DNA of 64,000 bases, taken from Apodemus sylvaticus (Eukaryota > Chordata > Mammalia > Rodentia > Muridae). This document shows positions 11,496 through 22,731 of this stretch, piece by piece (position 1 is the first letter of the stretch; the number at the start of each line of letters is the position of its first letter). The stretch covers positions 16,263,877 to 16,327,876 of the forward strand of contig NC_067480.1 of the NCBI RefSeq assembly GCF_947179515.1, read 5' to 3'. A model generated the notes under the pieces. That model was not told where the DNA came from. It saw only the letters and a program-made list of their open reading frames with translations, and searched no databases. A program made the position numbers and the translations under genes.

Positions 11496-11645
11496 GGCAC
11501 AGAAACACAGACACATACATAAAAGGAAATGAATTTTAGAATCGTTTATGTTGAGAAGACATGAAAGGAGTTCTGAGATGTTGAATGGTAGCTATGATAT
11601 TATTTTAGAATTATATTATATCCTATTATTTTTTTATATACATAT
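11216..11645 (+). repeat. Right copy of the ~420-bp direct repeat
   Basis: Near-identical to 10268-10680, including unique stretches such as CAAGCATACATAGGGATCAC and ATGTTGAGAAGACATGAAAG. It has longer CA tracts (about 11336-11372 and 11461-11492). Its right edge after TATATACATAT is followed by different sequence from the left copy. Confidence 0.9.
11336..11510. repeat. CA-rich microsatellite in right direct repeat
   Basis: Counterpart of 10391-10525, with longer CA tracts at 11336-11372 and 11461-11492. The length differences account for most of the size difference between the two direct repeats. Confidence 0.9.
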
Positions 11646-11749
11646 GTGAAATCCTCAAGAATAAAGAACAACAGTTTAAATAGACTCTAATGAATGGAGT
11701 TAATTCTGCATGCCCTATGCCTAGTAACTAACAAGGTACATCGTAAAGT

Positions 11750-13060
11750 TGGACTGTGTATGTTTCCACATTTGCATTTCAAGTACCTCTTTCAAGTCCT
11801 ACACTCCTATTACCTGTATTAGGTGTTCTTTCTGTTTCCAAAGATCCTATTTCCTAATCTCATTACCAACACAGCAACAGAAGGCCTGTGTGAAATTTTC
11901 CCGTACCATGGAGACAACTTATCTGGATCCCACAGATCTTTCTCTTATAAACTCACTCCCAAACCCCTGTTCATTACTTTATCCTAGTTTCCAAGTCCAG
12001 CAGACATCCTTTGATAACCCAAAGGACACTCCTTTGAGAAAATCTAGTAGGCTACATGTTCTTCTCCCAGTATACCCCTAGATCCTGTGCTCTAGCTTTA
12101 TCCCCATATCTGAAGCAGAACACCTGTTGGAGCCTTCTCTGCCATTGAACAGAGACCTTCTGTGAATCCCATAAATCTTTAGCTTCTAACCTTTCTCCCC
12201 TAGAAGGTGCTTTCTACCAGCTCCCAAGACAAGCTTGCACTCCCTACTAATCCAAGGGCTTCTTTTGCCTGGGCAACAAGTAGGTAAATGTAGATCATTT
12301 ATCCTTCTCCTTCTAGTCCTCAAGAGCAAAACTTTCAGGTTCTTCCCCAGCTCCTTATTAGAGATCTTGCTACAGCCTCTCATTCTGCTCTGACCTCATG
12401 CCAAATAGATCACAAAGATTCTCTCTTCCATCCTTTCTTCCCCAAATCTTCTCAGTACTCTAGCTGCTACTAGTAGGAGGCATTCCTGTGAACTTACCAG
12501 ATCATCAGGCCACAGAATCAGGTGAGCAAAGTGAAGACCTTCACCACTCCCTCTTTTACTTGAAATCTAATCTCACAACCTCATTTACATCTCTACAAAA
12601 GAACACCTTCTGCAACCTTTCTTCCCACTCTGCACACATCAACTTTGGATCCCACATCCTTTGTCCTCTTAATCTCCCTTTCCCCATTGTTGCTTTATCA
12701 CAGTTCTCAACTCAAGCTTGGTCTCTCTCCTTACACACAGTCCACTTCTGGCAATAAATCAGAGAGGTTGTCTGTAGGTATGCTCTCCTAGTGTTCCTTT
12801 AGAGCACATCCACCTGCCTCATCCCCAGAGCTATAGCAGAACCTGCGAGGTAACCTCTCTTCACTGCCTGTTTCATTCCAAGGAGACAAAAGAAACATAT
12901 CCTGGTTGAACACTCTACACTCCTACCTCCTGTGTGAATCCTGTGAGATGCCTAACTTAGTACCATCACAAACTGTCAGCTTTCAATATGCAGAAACATA
13001 TTTTACCTGGTACCCACCCCAGTAGCTGTAAATATTAGGTGGAAAGATAACCTCTGTGAG
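11750..13060 (+). promoter_or_regulatory. Ancient L1 5' monomer array, ~241-bp period
   Basis: A pyrimidine-rich region with diverged tandem units. The landmark GGATCCCACA-AT-CTTT and its variants fall at 11925, 12164, 12406 and 12647 (intervals 239, 242, 241). A GGAGACAA landmark at 11911 and 12882 is four periods apart, implying about five units. L1 ORF1-like sequence follows on the same strand, so the array is best read as the monomeric promoter of a very old L1. Open frames here (for example 11749-12081) have no protein support. Confidence 0.65.
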
Positions 13061-14160
13061 TCAACAGATAGGCAACACACTCTCTAAGAATTCAGAGCAG
13101 TAAAAGAATTTAAATACCAAAACCATATCATTAAGAACAGACCTAGAAATCAGCAACTAGACACATATTCATCCCAATCTAAGATTTCTATATGACATCA
13201 TAAGAACACAGACCATAATACCCAAAGTAGTATGTCTCTACTAGAGGCCATCTATCCTATCACAGAGGACCTAGAATATCCCAACATAGCATAAGTCCAG
13301 GTAAAAGACCTTAAGAAACCCTTATAAATATGATAAGAGTTCCTTAAACAGAAATGAAATAAGTCCTTTAGAGAAACCCAGAAAATATAAATGAACATAT
13401 TCAAGACCAGGAAGTAGAAATAGAATCAATAAAAGAAAATCCCACACTGAAAATTCTGGAACTGAAAACATAAGCACTTTAAAAAGCAACTATAAAGGCA
13501 ACCATGGTTAATAAAATAAAAGAGATTGAAGATAGATTCTCAGGTGTTGAATAAGAAATACAATAAATTGAGACATCAGGTAGAGAAGAAGATAAATCTA
13601 AAACAATTCCTTACAAAAAGCATCCAGGAAATCCAGGACACCAAGAAAGATGAAACCTAAAAATATTAGTGATAGAGGAAGAAGAAACCCAACTCAAATT
13701 CCCAGAAAATGTTTGCAAAACAATCATAGAATAAACATTTCCTAACCTAAAGAAAAAAGTCCTTAAAGCACAAGAGTTACAAACTCACCAAAAGGAAAGT
13801 CTTTTTGGCATTAAACATACCAAACAAAGGAAGACTATCAATAGCTATAAGGGGAAAAGACCTAGTTACCTGTTAAGATAGACCTATGACAATTAAGTCT
13901 TACTTCTCAATATACAATTCAAAAAGCCAGAAGCACTTGGAGAAATGTATTGCATACTACAAAAGATGACAGATAATACTATTATATGCCTCAAACCTTA
14001 CAATCACAATAGAAAAAATAAGATATTGAATGATAACTCCATATTTAAACAGCTCCACAACAGAAGGGGCTAGTAGGAGAACTCCAATCTAAGGAGGTTA
14101 ATTACACTCACGAAAATACAGGGCTAAAAATCCTTTGGAAAGGAACCAAAGAACCTTCAG
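13060..14160 (+). pseudogene. Ancient L1 ORF1 region (element K), heavily decayed
   Basis: After a decayed leader, ORF1p-like wording appears near 13615-13900: ATCCAGGAAATCCAGGACAC, a FPNLKKK-like segment, and an ALN-IPNK-R-L...I-GKDLV-like segment corresponding to the RNA-recognition region. Many stops. The homology ends at about 14160, where a much better-preserved ORF2 fragment begins, so the two are probably different insertions. Confidence 0.6.
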
Positions 14161-16236
14161 GTTTCAGATGATATATTATACATATGCCACCTCCTATACT
14201 CAAAGGATAAGCAGCCTGAGAAAGAAGTTAGGGAAACAACACCCTTCAAAATAGCCACAAACAATATAAAGTATCTTGGTGTGACTCTAACCAAACAAGT
14301 GAAAGATCTATATGACAAGAACTTCAGGTCTCTGAAGAAGGAAATCAAAGAAGACCTCAGAAAATGGAAAAATCTGCCATGCTCATGGATTGGCAGGATT
14401 AATATAGTTAAAATGGTCATCTTGCCAAAAGTGATCTACAGATTCAGTGCAGTCCCCATCAAAATCCCAACTCAGTTCTTCACAGAGTTAGAAAAAGCAA
14501 TTCTCAAATTCATCTGGAATAACAAGAAACCCAGGAGAGCTAAAACTATTCTCAACAACAAAAGAAATTCTGGGGGAATCAGTATCCCTGACTTCAAGCA
14601 ATACTACAGAGTGTTAAGAACTGCATGGTATTGGCACAGTGACAGACAAGTGGACCAATGGAATAGAATTGAAGATCCAGAAATGAATCCACATACCTAC
14701 GGTCACTTGATTTTCGACAAAGGAGCCAAAGACATCCAGTGGAAAAAAGATAGCCTTTTCAACAAATGGTGCTGGATCAATTGGAGGTCAGCATGCAGAA
14801 GAATGCGAATTGATCCATTCTTATCTCCATGTACTAAACTCCACTCCAAGTGGATCAAGGACCTCCATGTAAAACCAGACACACTGAAACTAATAGAAAA
14901 GAAGCGGGGGAAGACCCTTGAGGACATGGGCACAGGGCAAAAGTTCCTGAACAGATCACCAATAGCTTATACTTTAAGATCAAGACTTGACAAATGGGAC
15001 CTCATAAAATTATAAAGTTTCTGTAAGGCAAAGGACTCCGTTAAAAGGACAAAATGGCAACCATCAAATTGGGAAAGGATATTCACCAACCCCACATCTG
15101 ATAGAGGGCTAATATCCAATATATACAAAGAACTCAAGAAGTTAGACCCCAGGGAACCAAATAACCCTATTAAAAATGGGGTACAGATCTTAACAAAGAA
15201 TTTTCACCTGAAGAAATTCGGATGGCCGAGAGGCACCTTAAGATGTGCTCAACATCATTAGTCATTAGGGAACTGCAGATCAAAACAACCCTGAGATTTC
15301 ACCTTACACCAGTCAGAATGGCTAAAGTCAAAAACTCAGGAGAAAGCAGGTGTTGGCGAGGATGTCGAGAAAGAGGAACACTCCTCCACTGCTGGTGGGG
15401 CTGTAAGATGGTACAACCACTGTGGAAATCAGGACCTCATAAAACTCAAAATCTTCTGTAAGGCAATGGACACTGTCAATAGGACAAAACAGCAACCAAC
15501 AAAATGGGAAAAGATCTTTACCAACCCTATATCTGATAGAGGCCTAATATCCAAATTATACAAAGAACTCAAGAGGTTAGACTCCAGAGAACGAAATAAC
15601 CCTCTTTAAAAAATTGGAATTTTAATAAATTCTGGCGGTTCCTCAGAAAACTGGACATGAGACTTCCAGAGGACCCTGCTATACCTCTCCTGGGCATATA
15701 CCCAAAGGATTCCCTGGCATGCAATAAAGACACATGCTCCATTATGTTCATAGCAGCTTTATTTATAATAGCCAGAAGCTGGAAAGAACCCAGATACCCC
15801 TCAAAGGAGGAATGGATACAGAAAATGTGGTATATTTACACAATGGAATACTACTCAGCAATAAGAAACAATGAATTCACAACGTTTTTAGGCAAATGGT
15901 TTGATCTGGAAAATATCATCCTAAGTGAGGTAACCCAATCACAAAAGAATACACATGGAATGCAATCTCTGATAAGTGGATATTTATTAGCCCAGAAGCC
16001 CTGAATAGCCAAGGCACAAATTGCATAACAAATGACTCCCATGAAGAAGTATGGAGAGGGTCCTGATCCTGGAAAGGATTGATCTAGCATGGGAAGGGAA
16101 TATAAGGACAGAGAAAAAGGAGGGAGGTGATTGGAGAAGGGATGGAGAGAAGAAGGTTTATGGGACATATGGGGAGGGGGGATCCGGGAAAGGGGAAATC
16201 ATTTGGAATATAAACAAAGAATATAGAAAATAAAAA
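14161..16236 (+). mobile_element. L1 copy G: 5'-truncated, mosaic ORF2 3' half
   Basis: Begins at the RT active-site region (FSDDILYI) but skips about 100 bp to LYSKDKQ. It then reads a clean 244-codon frame (14281-15015), the zinc-knuckle-like CWRGCRERGTLLHCWWGC at about 15348-15405, and the ORF2 end. A compact 3' UTR and A-rich tail end at about 16236. An extra ~198-bp segment of another L1 interrupts it at about 15432-15630. Stops and a frame shift near 15015-15220 inactivate it. Confidence 0.88.
15432..15630 (+). repeat. Out-of-place L1 ORF2 segment inside copy G
   Basis: Copy G's frame is interrupted after CTGTGGAAATCA and resumes at TCTGGCGGTTCC. Between these lies a segment equivalent to G's own 14996-15185, but clearly diverged from it (LKIFCKAMDTVNRTKQQP versus LYSFCKAKDS-like in G). 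It is in the same orientation with no poly(A). It therefore looks like a template-switch or conversion insert from another L1 lineage rather than a simple local duplication. Confidence 0.75.
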
Positions 16237-16284
16237 TATTAAAAAAATTATCATTTACTAAGCAGATACATTTCTATTTCATGG

Positions 16285-16480
16285 TAGTTTATAAACAATG
16301 GTCCAGTGGGTAAACACAATTGCCATCAGAGCTGACCACCCATGTTCCACCCGTAGAGCCTATGTAAAGGATATGAAGGACAAACCAATTCCTACAAGTT
16401 GCCATCTGACTTCCATACATACACCATGGTATGTGCAGTAACATCTTCCCCTCCTCTCAAATTAATAAAACACCATAAAT
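16285..16480 (+). repeat. B3-type SINE
   Basis: Shows a decayed tRNA-derived head (CAGTGGGTAAACACAATTGCC...) followed by the diagnostic B3 body: CCAATTCCTACAAGTTGCC, ATCTGACTTCCA and CACCATGGTATGTGC. Rodent SINEs of this type are non-autonomous and use L1 machinery. Confidence 0.75.
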
Positions 16481-18436
16481 AGAGAGACTTCAAAATTAAA
16501 CATTTCTTTAGGTTAACCTTTGTAGAATTTATTTATAAAGTTTATTATTTCCTAAAAAACAAACAAACCAAAAAAACAACAACAACAACAACAACAACAA
16601 AAACCCCAAACAAATAATCAGAAGATTTTAGGTTTGAGGAGGAAATTAGTACAATATCAGTTGAGAGAAAAAAATTCAAGTATTCTCTAGCAATCAAATA
16701 CCCTTACTTCTGAGTCAAAGCTTGCATAAAAAGCTCTTCTTGTTCTAAGACCATACACAGAAAAGTATTCTTGGGTCAAAATTTCTTGAACAGATATTTC
16801 AATGATCTTGACACTTCCTCATCCATCATCAAGTTTACATGCTTACAGTATGGGAGGGTTAAAACAGTTTGCAGGATATTTGCACAGGCGTGAGAACAAG
16901 CAAAAGTGTCCCTCTCCTGTGACAGAAAGGTTTATTATTATCTGTAGACGAGAAGCAAAAACAAAAGTGAAAGAAAAGAAATGAGAGAGATAAAGGAGTA
17001 TCCATTAGGTGACACAGTTGTGCGTTGGTACAGGAGAGGGATAACGAGAGGCTCTGGAGCCTTGGGGAGGACAGCTGCTCATGTAGTCAAGGCTTCATCA
17101 TTATTGATGATCGTATTCATTTGCAAACCATCTGTTGCCAAATAAGGGCACTCGTAGCCCCATTCTCTCTTGCAACCCCAGTGTGTGTCTTGAACATATT
17201 TAATTTTCCGTGTATTTGAAAGGAAAGCACAGCTTGCACAGACGGATGATACTAGAACAAAGGAAAGACATTAGACCATTCTGCTGATGTTTTTTTTGTC
17301 TAAGACAAAATTATTCATTCATATGGAACTGCTTTAAATACTTGGCTGCTGGGTGGCAAATATGGTTTAAAAACTAAATACTGCCATCTGGTGGTACAAA
17401 ATCATCACAGTAATACCTAGAAGGTATTTCTAGAATTTTATTTCCTCCTTCCATTGTTAGTATCTTCAGTGGTGTCATGATTTCAAATGAACTGGCTGAT
17501 ATAATCACTAAGCGATAGAAAAAGTACATATTTAATACACCAGTGAAATACACCAGTGAACATTTTGGAGTGGGTCTCTCCAGATTCAATTACTTAGTAA
17601 CAAAATTTTCAGTTCAAATTATGTTTGCCCATGAGAATGGTTAAGAAAATATGTAAAGCCAAGGATATAGCTTCATCTTAGGCAATTATGTAAAGTAATT
17701 TCCTGGTATTTGAGGCTATCCTTTATATTACAGTCCCAAACTAAACTAGACCCACCTGTGGGATCGAGGGCTGGTGCTGTGGATGAAAAAAATCCACTTC
17801 CTAATTCGCTATGCTTTTGTTGATTCGGTGTAAATTTTTCTGACCTGTGGCATTCCTTTGTGTTTGAAGTATAGAAGCCTAGAGTTTCTGCTTTTTGTTC
17901 CTTGCATTTTCTATGCAGGAGACTTCGAATTTAACAGGCCGAACCTGGAAACCAATATTGGCAGAAGCCTGTATTATTTCTCTGTATATCCTCTCCCTCC
18001 TATCTAGCTTTTCTATTTTATAAAGACTAAGGTACATGTCAGAGAGGTTATCAAATGTGAAGTGTTTCCAGGCAACAGACCTAGTCCCTGTCACTTTTTG
18101 ATTTCAGTGAATGTTGGCCTTCTCCAGGGAAGCTAAGTATGCATCTGGCTAAAAGACAATGTTTGATAAATTTTGAATTAGATCAAAATGAAGAATTCTT
18201 CTTTCCCTTTAGCCCTTGTAAGAAGAGGTTTTAACCAAAATGGAATTCAAGTGCTAATCACCTGCACTACCTCCTAGCTAATATATTTTAATGGCTTCAT
18301 AATTAAGAATTTCTTTACAGGTTTATTCAGAATCTGGTCATTATACCTCTTTCCTGGATTATCTTTACTCAGTTTCTTGGTAATTTCTCTGCACATTCGC
18401 ACACCAAAAGACAGCAACACCCCCACACACTCATTG

Positions 18437-18440
<4 letters not shown>
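16481..18440. other. Mostly unique intergenic sequence
   Basis: Contains a short (CAA)n tract at about 16577-16600 and no recognised interspersed repeat over most of its length. A 66-72 codon open stretch on the reverse strand (17879-18094) lies outside repeats. It lacks an ATG at its edge and a good splice acceptor, and I do not recognise it. A CTCF-like motif is listed separately. Confidence 0.4.
17379..17397 (-). promoter_or_regulatory. Candidate CTCF-binding motif
   Basis: The + strand reads TACTGCCATCTGGTGGTAC. This matches the reverse complement of the CTCF consensus core (GCC...CTGGTGG) at nearly all information-rich positions. It lies in non-repeat sequence. Motif presence alone does not show occupancy. 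Confidence 0.4.
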
Positions 18441-18490
<50 letters not shown>

Positions 18491-18553
18491 ACACGCACAC
18501 ACACACACACACACTCATATACACACTTTCACACACACACACTCATATACACG

Positions 18554-18590
<37 letters not shown>

Positions 18591-18606
18591 ACACACACAC
18601 ACACAG
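18441..18606. repeat. (TC)n-(CA)n compound microsatellite
   Basis: About 50 bp of TC units is followed by about 115 bp of CA-rich repeats with short ACTCATATACAC interruptions. The long open frames through it on either strand are artefacts of the repeat. Confidence 0.95.
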
Positions 18607-19319
18607 ACATAATACTCATCACACACAAGACTATGAAGACTATGTACAGACCAACACATTATGTAGCCTTTGGTGAGGTTCAGTCTATTCTCTTTGGCTT
18701 TACAAGACAGGAGGCTTACTGGTTCACAGTTCTAGACATTTAGGAATGTGGTCCTCTTTTCTGCTCAGCCCTGGGCTTGGCTTTGGTAAAGGCAAGGGCT
18801 GGATGCTGTCACAGTAGAGCTATGTGTTCAGAGGATGGTGTCACACAGTGAAAGGGAAAGCCTGAAAGAGAGGTTAGGTTCTGTTTTGCTCTCATACAGC
18901 TCTTTGGTGAAACTAAGTGGTGTTCATGATCCCTTTTAATACTGCCACAGTTAGAACCAAGTTTTCACCACACAAATTTTGTGGGACAGGCTTAAGCCCT
19001 GTCCATTTCTAAATGATGAGTTTACTAAGGACTGACTAAAATTCCTACACATTTTTCTAATGACCTCTCATAATCTGAAAGATTTTGCTCCAATGCTATT
19101 TCCAGAGTGAGTCTGTTCTTGAAACTTTCCATGTGAGTTTTAGCGCCCTCTGAGAACCTTATTAACACTCTTTAGATACTTTACCCAAACTGGTTTTTCT
19201 TGCATGTTTATTATACCCCGTGTCTTATGAGAACAGAGGCTGTAGACTACATCTTTAAACCTAGTTCATTATTATTTTGAGTAATAATTGATCCCTTCTA
19301 ATTGTTGGTTGCTCCTGTG
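18607..19319. other. Intergenic sequence, no supported gene
   Basis: Mixed-composition sequence. A partial CTCF-like string (TAGCGCCCTCTGAG, 19140-19153) lacks the downstream half of the motif. Nothing else recognised. Confidence 0.35.
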
Positions 19320-19510
19320 AAGGCTCAATGCCCCAATGTAGGGGAATGCTAGGGTAGTGAGGTGGGAGTGAGTGTGTGGGTGGGGAGCACCCTTACAGAA
19401 GCAGGGGGATGGGGGATGACATAGGGGGTTTATGGATGGGAAACTGGGAAAGAGGATGAAATTTGAAATGCAATTAAATAAAATATAGAATAAATAAATA
19501 AATATTTCAA
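19320..19510 (+). mobile_element. Short L1 3' UTR fragment
   Basis: Reads AGGCTCAATGCCCCAATGTAGGGG, a G-rich stretch, GAAATTTGAAATGCAATTAAATAAAATATAG-like L1 3' end sequence and an A-rich tail. It is a heavily 5'-truncated L1 of the older long-3'-UTR type. Confidence 0.75.
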
Positions 19511-20268
19511 AGCAAAAAAAGAGAAATTATTGTTCAAAGCATTGATGACAGGAAGATGATGATAATTAAGCTCTAAAATAAAACCTCCTTCACTTACTAA
19601 GGGCTTCAGCCTACTCCTAGCTCTCCCTAGCCACACATTTGGGACAGCCAAAAGATGTTCCTATCAATGTGATGTAACTGGACTAGGTATGTGATACTTT
19701 CTTTTTGTTGTTGTTATTGTTGTTGTTTTGTCAGAAAAGTGTTTGTTTCTTTTGTTACTCCTGTTGCTACCAGCTTGGACCAGGTGACAACTGGCCCAAT
19801 GCCCTTCAATTTAGAGATGTAAACTAACAATGGCTTGGCTGCTCTGAGATCTGGGTCATGCATAGATGCAGAGAGCAAGCAGCCAGCCCACAGTGGTCCA
19901 GATTGTCGTGTCTCACAGATACACCAGCCTGCCACTCAAACCCCTGTGTTCCAGGTGTTTCTTATAACAGTCCTGTCTGCATTTTGATATGTTTCCAAAA
20001 GCAAACCCTATTCCTATTCTTTCAGGTCTCTACTTGGAAAATAGTTTCCATTTGCTTTATGTGCTAGGACATAAGCCGAAGATAGCTTTGTCCTATCTTG
20101 ATATGGGAAACATTGAAATATTGTTTCTATGAAGAACTAAAAGGACACAGAAACGTTCTAACTGCCTACAGCATTTAAGTCATGACAAAAGCAAACAAAA
20201 CAGCTCAATAGACTGTTAAAAAAAACCAAAACAAACAAATCCTCATTCTTGAAATTGTCTCTGGATTT
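19511..20268. other. Intergenic sequence with small (TTG)n tract
   Basis: Contains a (TTG)n-like tract at about 19706-19730. Short open frames (for example 19714-19935, reverse) have no recognisable domain. No gene supported. Confidence 0.35.
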
Positions 20269-21066
20269 TATCCTCCTCCTCCTCTTCCCTCTCCTTCCCC
20301 TCCCCTCCCCCTCCTCCTCTTTGTCCTCCTCCTGGTTCTTGTCCTCCTCCTTCTCCTCCTCCTCGTCCTCCTCGTCCTCCTTCTCCTCCCTGTGCTTGTC
20401 CTTCTTGTCCTCCTCCTCGTCGTCATCGTTGTCATCCCCCTCCTCCTTCTCTTCTTCTTCTTGTTCTTCTTCTTCTTGTTCTTCTTCTTCTTCTTGTTCT
20501 TCTTGTTCTTGTTCTTGTTCTTCTTCTTCTTGTTCTTGTTCTTCTTCTTCTTCTTCTTCTTCTTCTTCTTCTTCTTCTTCTTCTTCTTCTTCTTCTTCTT
20601 CTTCTTCTTCTTCTTCTTCTTCTTCCTCTTATTGTTCTTACTGTTCTTACTGTTCTTACTGTTCTTACTGTTCTTATTGTTCTTGTTCTTCTTGTTCTTC
20701 TTCTTGTTCTTGTTCTTCTTGTTTTTGTTGTTGTTCTTGTTCTTGTTGTTGTTGTTGTTGTTGTTGTTCTTGTTCTTGTTCTTCTTGTTCTTGTTCTTGT
20801 TTTCCTTCTTCTTGTTCTTTTTGTTCTCATCTTCTTCTTTTCTTCTTCTTCTTTTCTTCTTCTCTTCTTTCTTCTTTCTTCTTTCTTCTTCTTTCTTCTT
20901 CTTCTTCTTCTTCTTCTTCTTCTTCTTCTTCTTCTTCTTCTTCTTCTTCTTCTTCTTCTTCTTCTTTCTTCTTTCTTTTTCTTCTTCTTCTTCTTCTTCT
21001 TCTTCTTCTTCTTCTTCTTCTTCTTTCTTCTTCTTCTTCTTCTTCTTCTTCTTCTTCCTCCTCCTC
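20269..21066. repeat. ~800-bp polypyrimidine tract dominated by (CTT)n/(TTC)n
   Basis: Nearly pure C/T on the + strand with G interruptions, built from CCT-rich, TTCTTG-rich, (TTC)n, a five-fold 9-bp TTCTTACTG-like motif (about 20630-20680), (TTG)n and long (CTT)n blocks. The complementary strand is GAA-rich. Mirror-symmetric homopurine/homopyrimidine DNA of this length can form triplexes and stall polymerases. The several-hundred-residue Ser, Leu/Phe, Glu/Lys or Arg/Thr frames through it are repeat artefacts. Confidence 0.95.
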
Positions 21067-22660
21067 CTGCATGTCTTATTTTCTTTTCTTTCTACATTTT
21101 TACCAGCCTTTAGGCTCCCTATTGAATCATGTTCTATGACAATCTTCACCTTAAATGTGTGGGGATGAAAGCAGTCCAAATAACAGTGGCTAATGGTAGC
21201 CTGGCCTTCAGCACCTCTCAGATCTTTGCACTTTTCACTCTGTAATCGATTGCTCATCCTTCATTCCACGTGCAAACACACTTTAGAAGCCTGAATGGTA
21301 GCTCTCTCATAGACCCCAAAAGCTCATTTGCTTTCCTGCTTGGCTACAATCTATGTACAAATCCAGTGCCTTGCTTCCTCACCTGCTTGGCAGGAAGCCC
21401 ATCACTCTTCAGTGACTACCCTCAAATATGGTTCAGAGGCTGTCTTTCTACTTGAACATTTCTTATCAGGTGCCGCCTCTCATTAATGTCAGTGAGCTAT
21501 ATTTGTCCTCCAAATCAGCCCATGGCCATAGTTTTCAGATGATAAAGTCCTGGTTGTTTTCTTTCTCCACCTTGGAGTCATTAGGTCAACTGTAGCAATG
21601 TCCTAAAATTAACCACTATTGATGAATGACTTCTAATTTGCCACTAATATATTTTCAATATGATATATATGTGGTATATAATGTAAATCATAATAAATAT
21701 AGATACATAATATGGCATATCTGTATATTCATGTAAATTTATTAATATATACCATATTTATTAATATATTTCACATATTTTGTGTATAATATATAAATAC
21801 ATAGATACATAATATATTTGGCATATAGTTTACATAATAATATATTTTATATATGCATATGTATATGTATATATGTCATATGCCTCTGAGCATTTATCAT
21901 TGACAATTTTTCAATCTGTAATTAAAAGCAGACAAAGTCATCAAAGAGATTAGAATTTTGATCTTCTCTAAATAAATTTTTTATTCTCTCTCATACCTTT
22001 TGTGGTATATTTTGTAAACTATATTTCTGTCGCTTGATGAGGCTAAATACTCACCTCTAGGTCTCTATGTAAACATGGAAAACTAATGAATGGTTTTATT
22101 TCACAGTAAACATTGATCGAGGGATGGGTAAACAATGTAAGCTAACCTTCAAATTCTTTATAGAGATTGAACTGCTACAAGAAAGAGGGATTTTAATATT
22201 TTCATATGAGATTAAAAAAAAAAAAACCAAGGTCATTAAACCTGGAGATTCAAATGGTCAAACTCTTGCCAATAAATATGTAACTAGATGGAACTTTTGA
22301 TGTGCGAGCAAGGCGAGTAGTTTAGACTAGAAGTATTAAATTATTAACTTTTAATGAAAGGATTATTAGCATTGAATGTAAATTTGTTCATCTGTTGTCA
22401 GTTGTTTTTTTTTTTCACACAACTGGGTTGAATAGTTATCACAAGAATGGACAATCTAAAATAGTTACTATGTAGCTGTTTGCAAAATAAAATAATAAGA
22501 AAACAAACAAAATGATTTCCAGCTATTGGTTGTATTTGAAACAGTTTTTGTTAAAGAAATTGTTTATTTATTTAAACAATTAAATATTTTCAAACAGTAT
22601 TTTTATTTATGCCCCTTTGAATATTTCAGTTTTTTCCTGATGTGAACCACAAGGAGAAAA
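21067..22660. other. AT-rich intergenic sequence
   Basis: Contains a strongly AT-rich TATA/ATAT stretch at about 21650-21880 and no supported gene. A few oligo-A and oligo-T runs occur. No clear interspersed repeat recognised. Confidence 0.4.
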
Positions 22661-22663
22661 TAT

Positions 22664-22723
22664 CTATCTATATATCTATCTATATATCTATCCATCCATC
22701 CATCCATCCATCCATCCATCCAC
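22664..22723. repeat. (TATC)n/(CATC)n tetranucleotide microsatellite
   Basis: TATCTATC units grade into about nine CATC units. Confidence 0.95.
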
Positions 22724-22731
22724 AGTTCACA

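Noticed and set aside
10185..11522. Cys/Val-rich or Thr/His-rich frames
   Set aside because: Produced by the CA/GT microsatellites in the two direct repeats.
10268..11645. Simple tandem duplication of an L1-plus-flank unit
   Set aside because: The L1 3' end before the left repeat (copy E) is a different, older subfamily than fragment J before the right repeat. An unequal exchange between L1 tails is not fully excluded.
20269..21066. CRISPR array or satellite centromere repeat
   Set aside because: Units are 3-9 bp simple repeats, not spaced repeats with unique spacers, and the rest of the window is clearly mammalian.
20249..21257. Long Ser-, Leu/Phe-, Lys/Glu- and Arg/Thr-rich open frames
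   Set aside because: They are all readings of the polypyrimidine/polypurine microsatellite, present in several frames and both strands, with no non-repetitive coding sequence.
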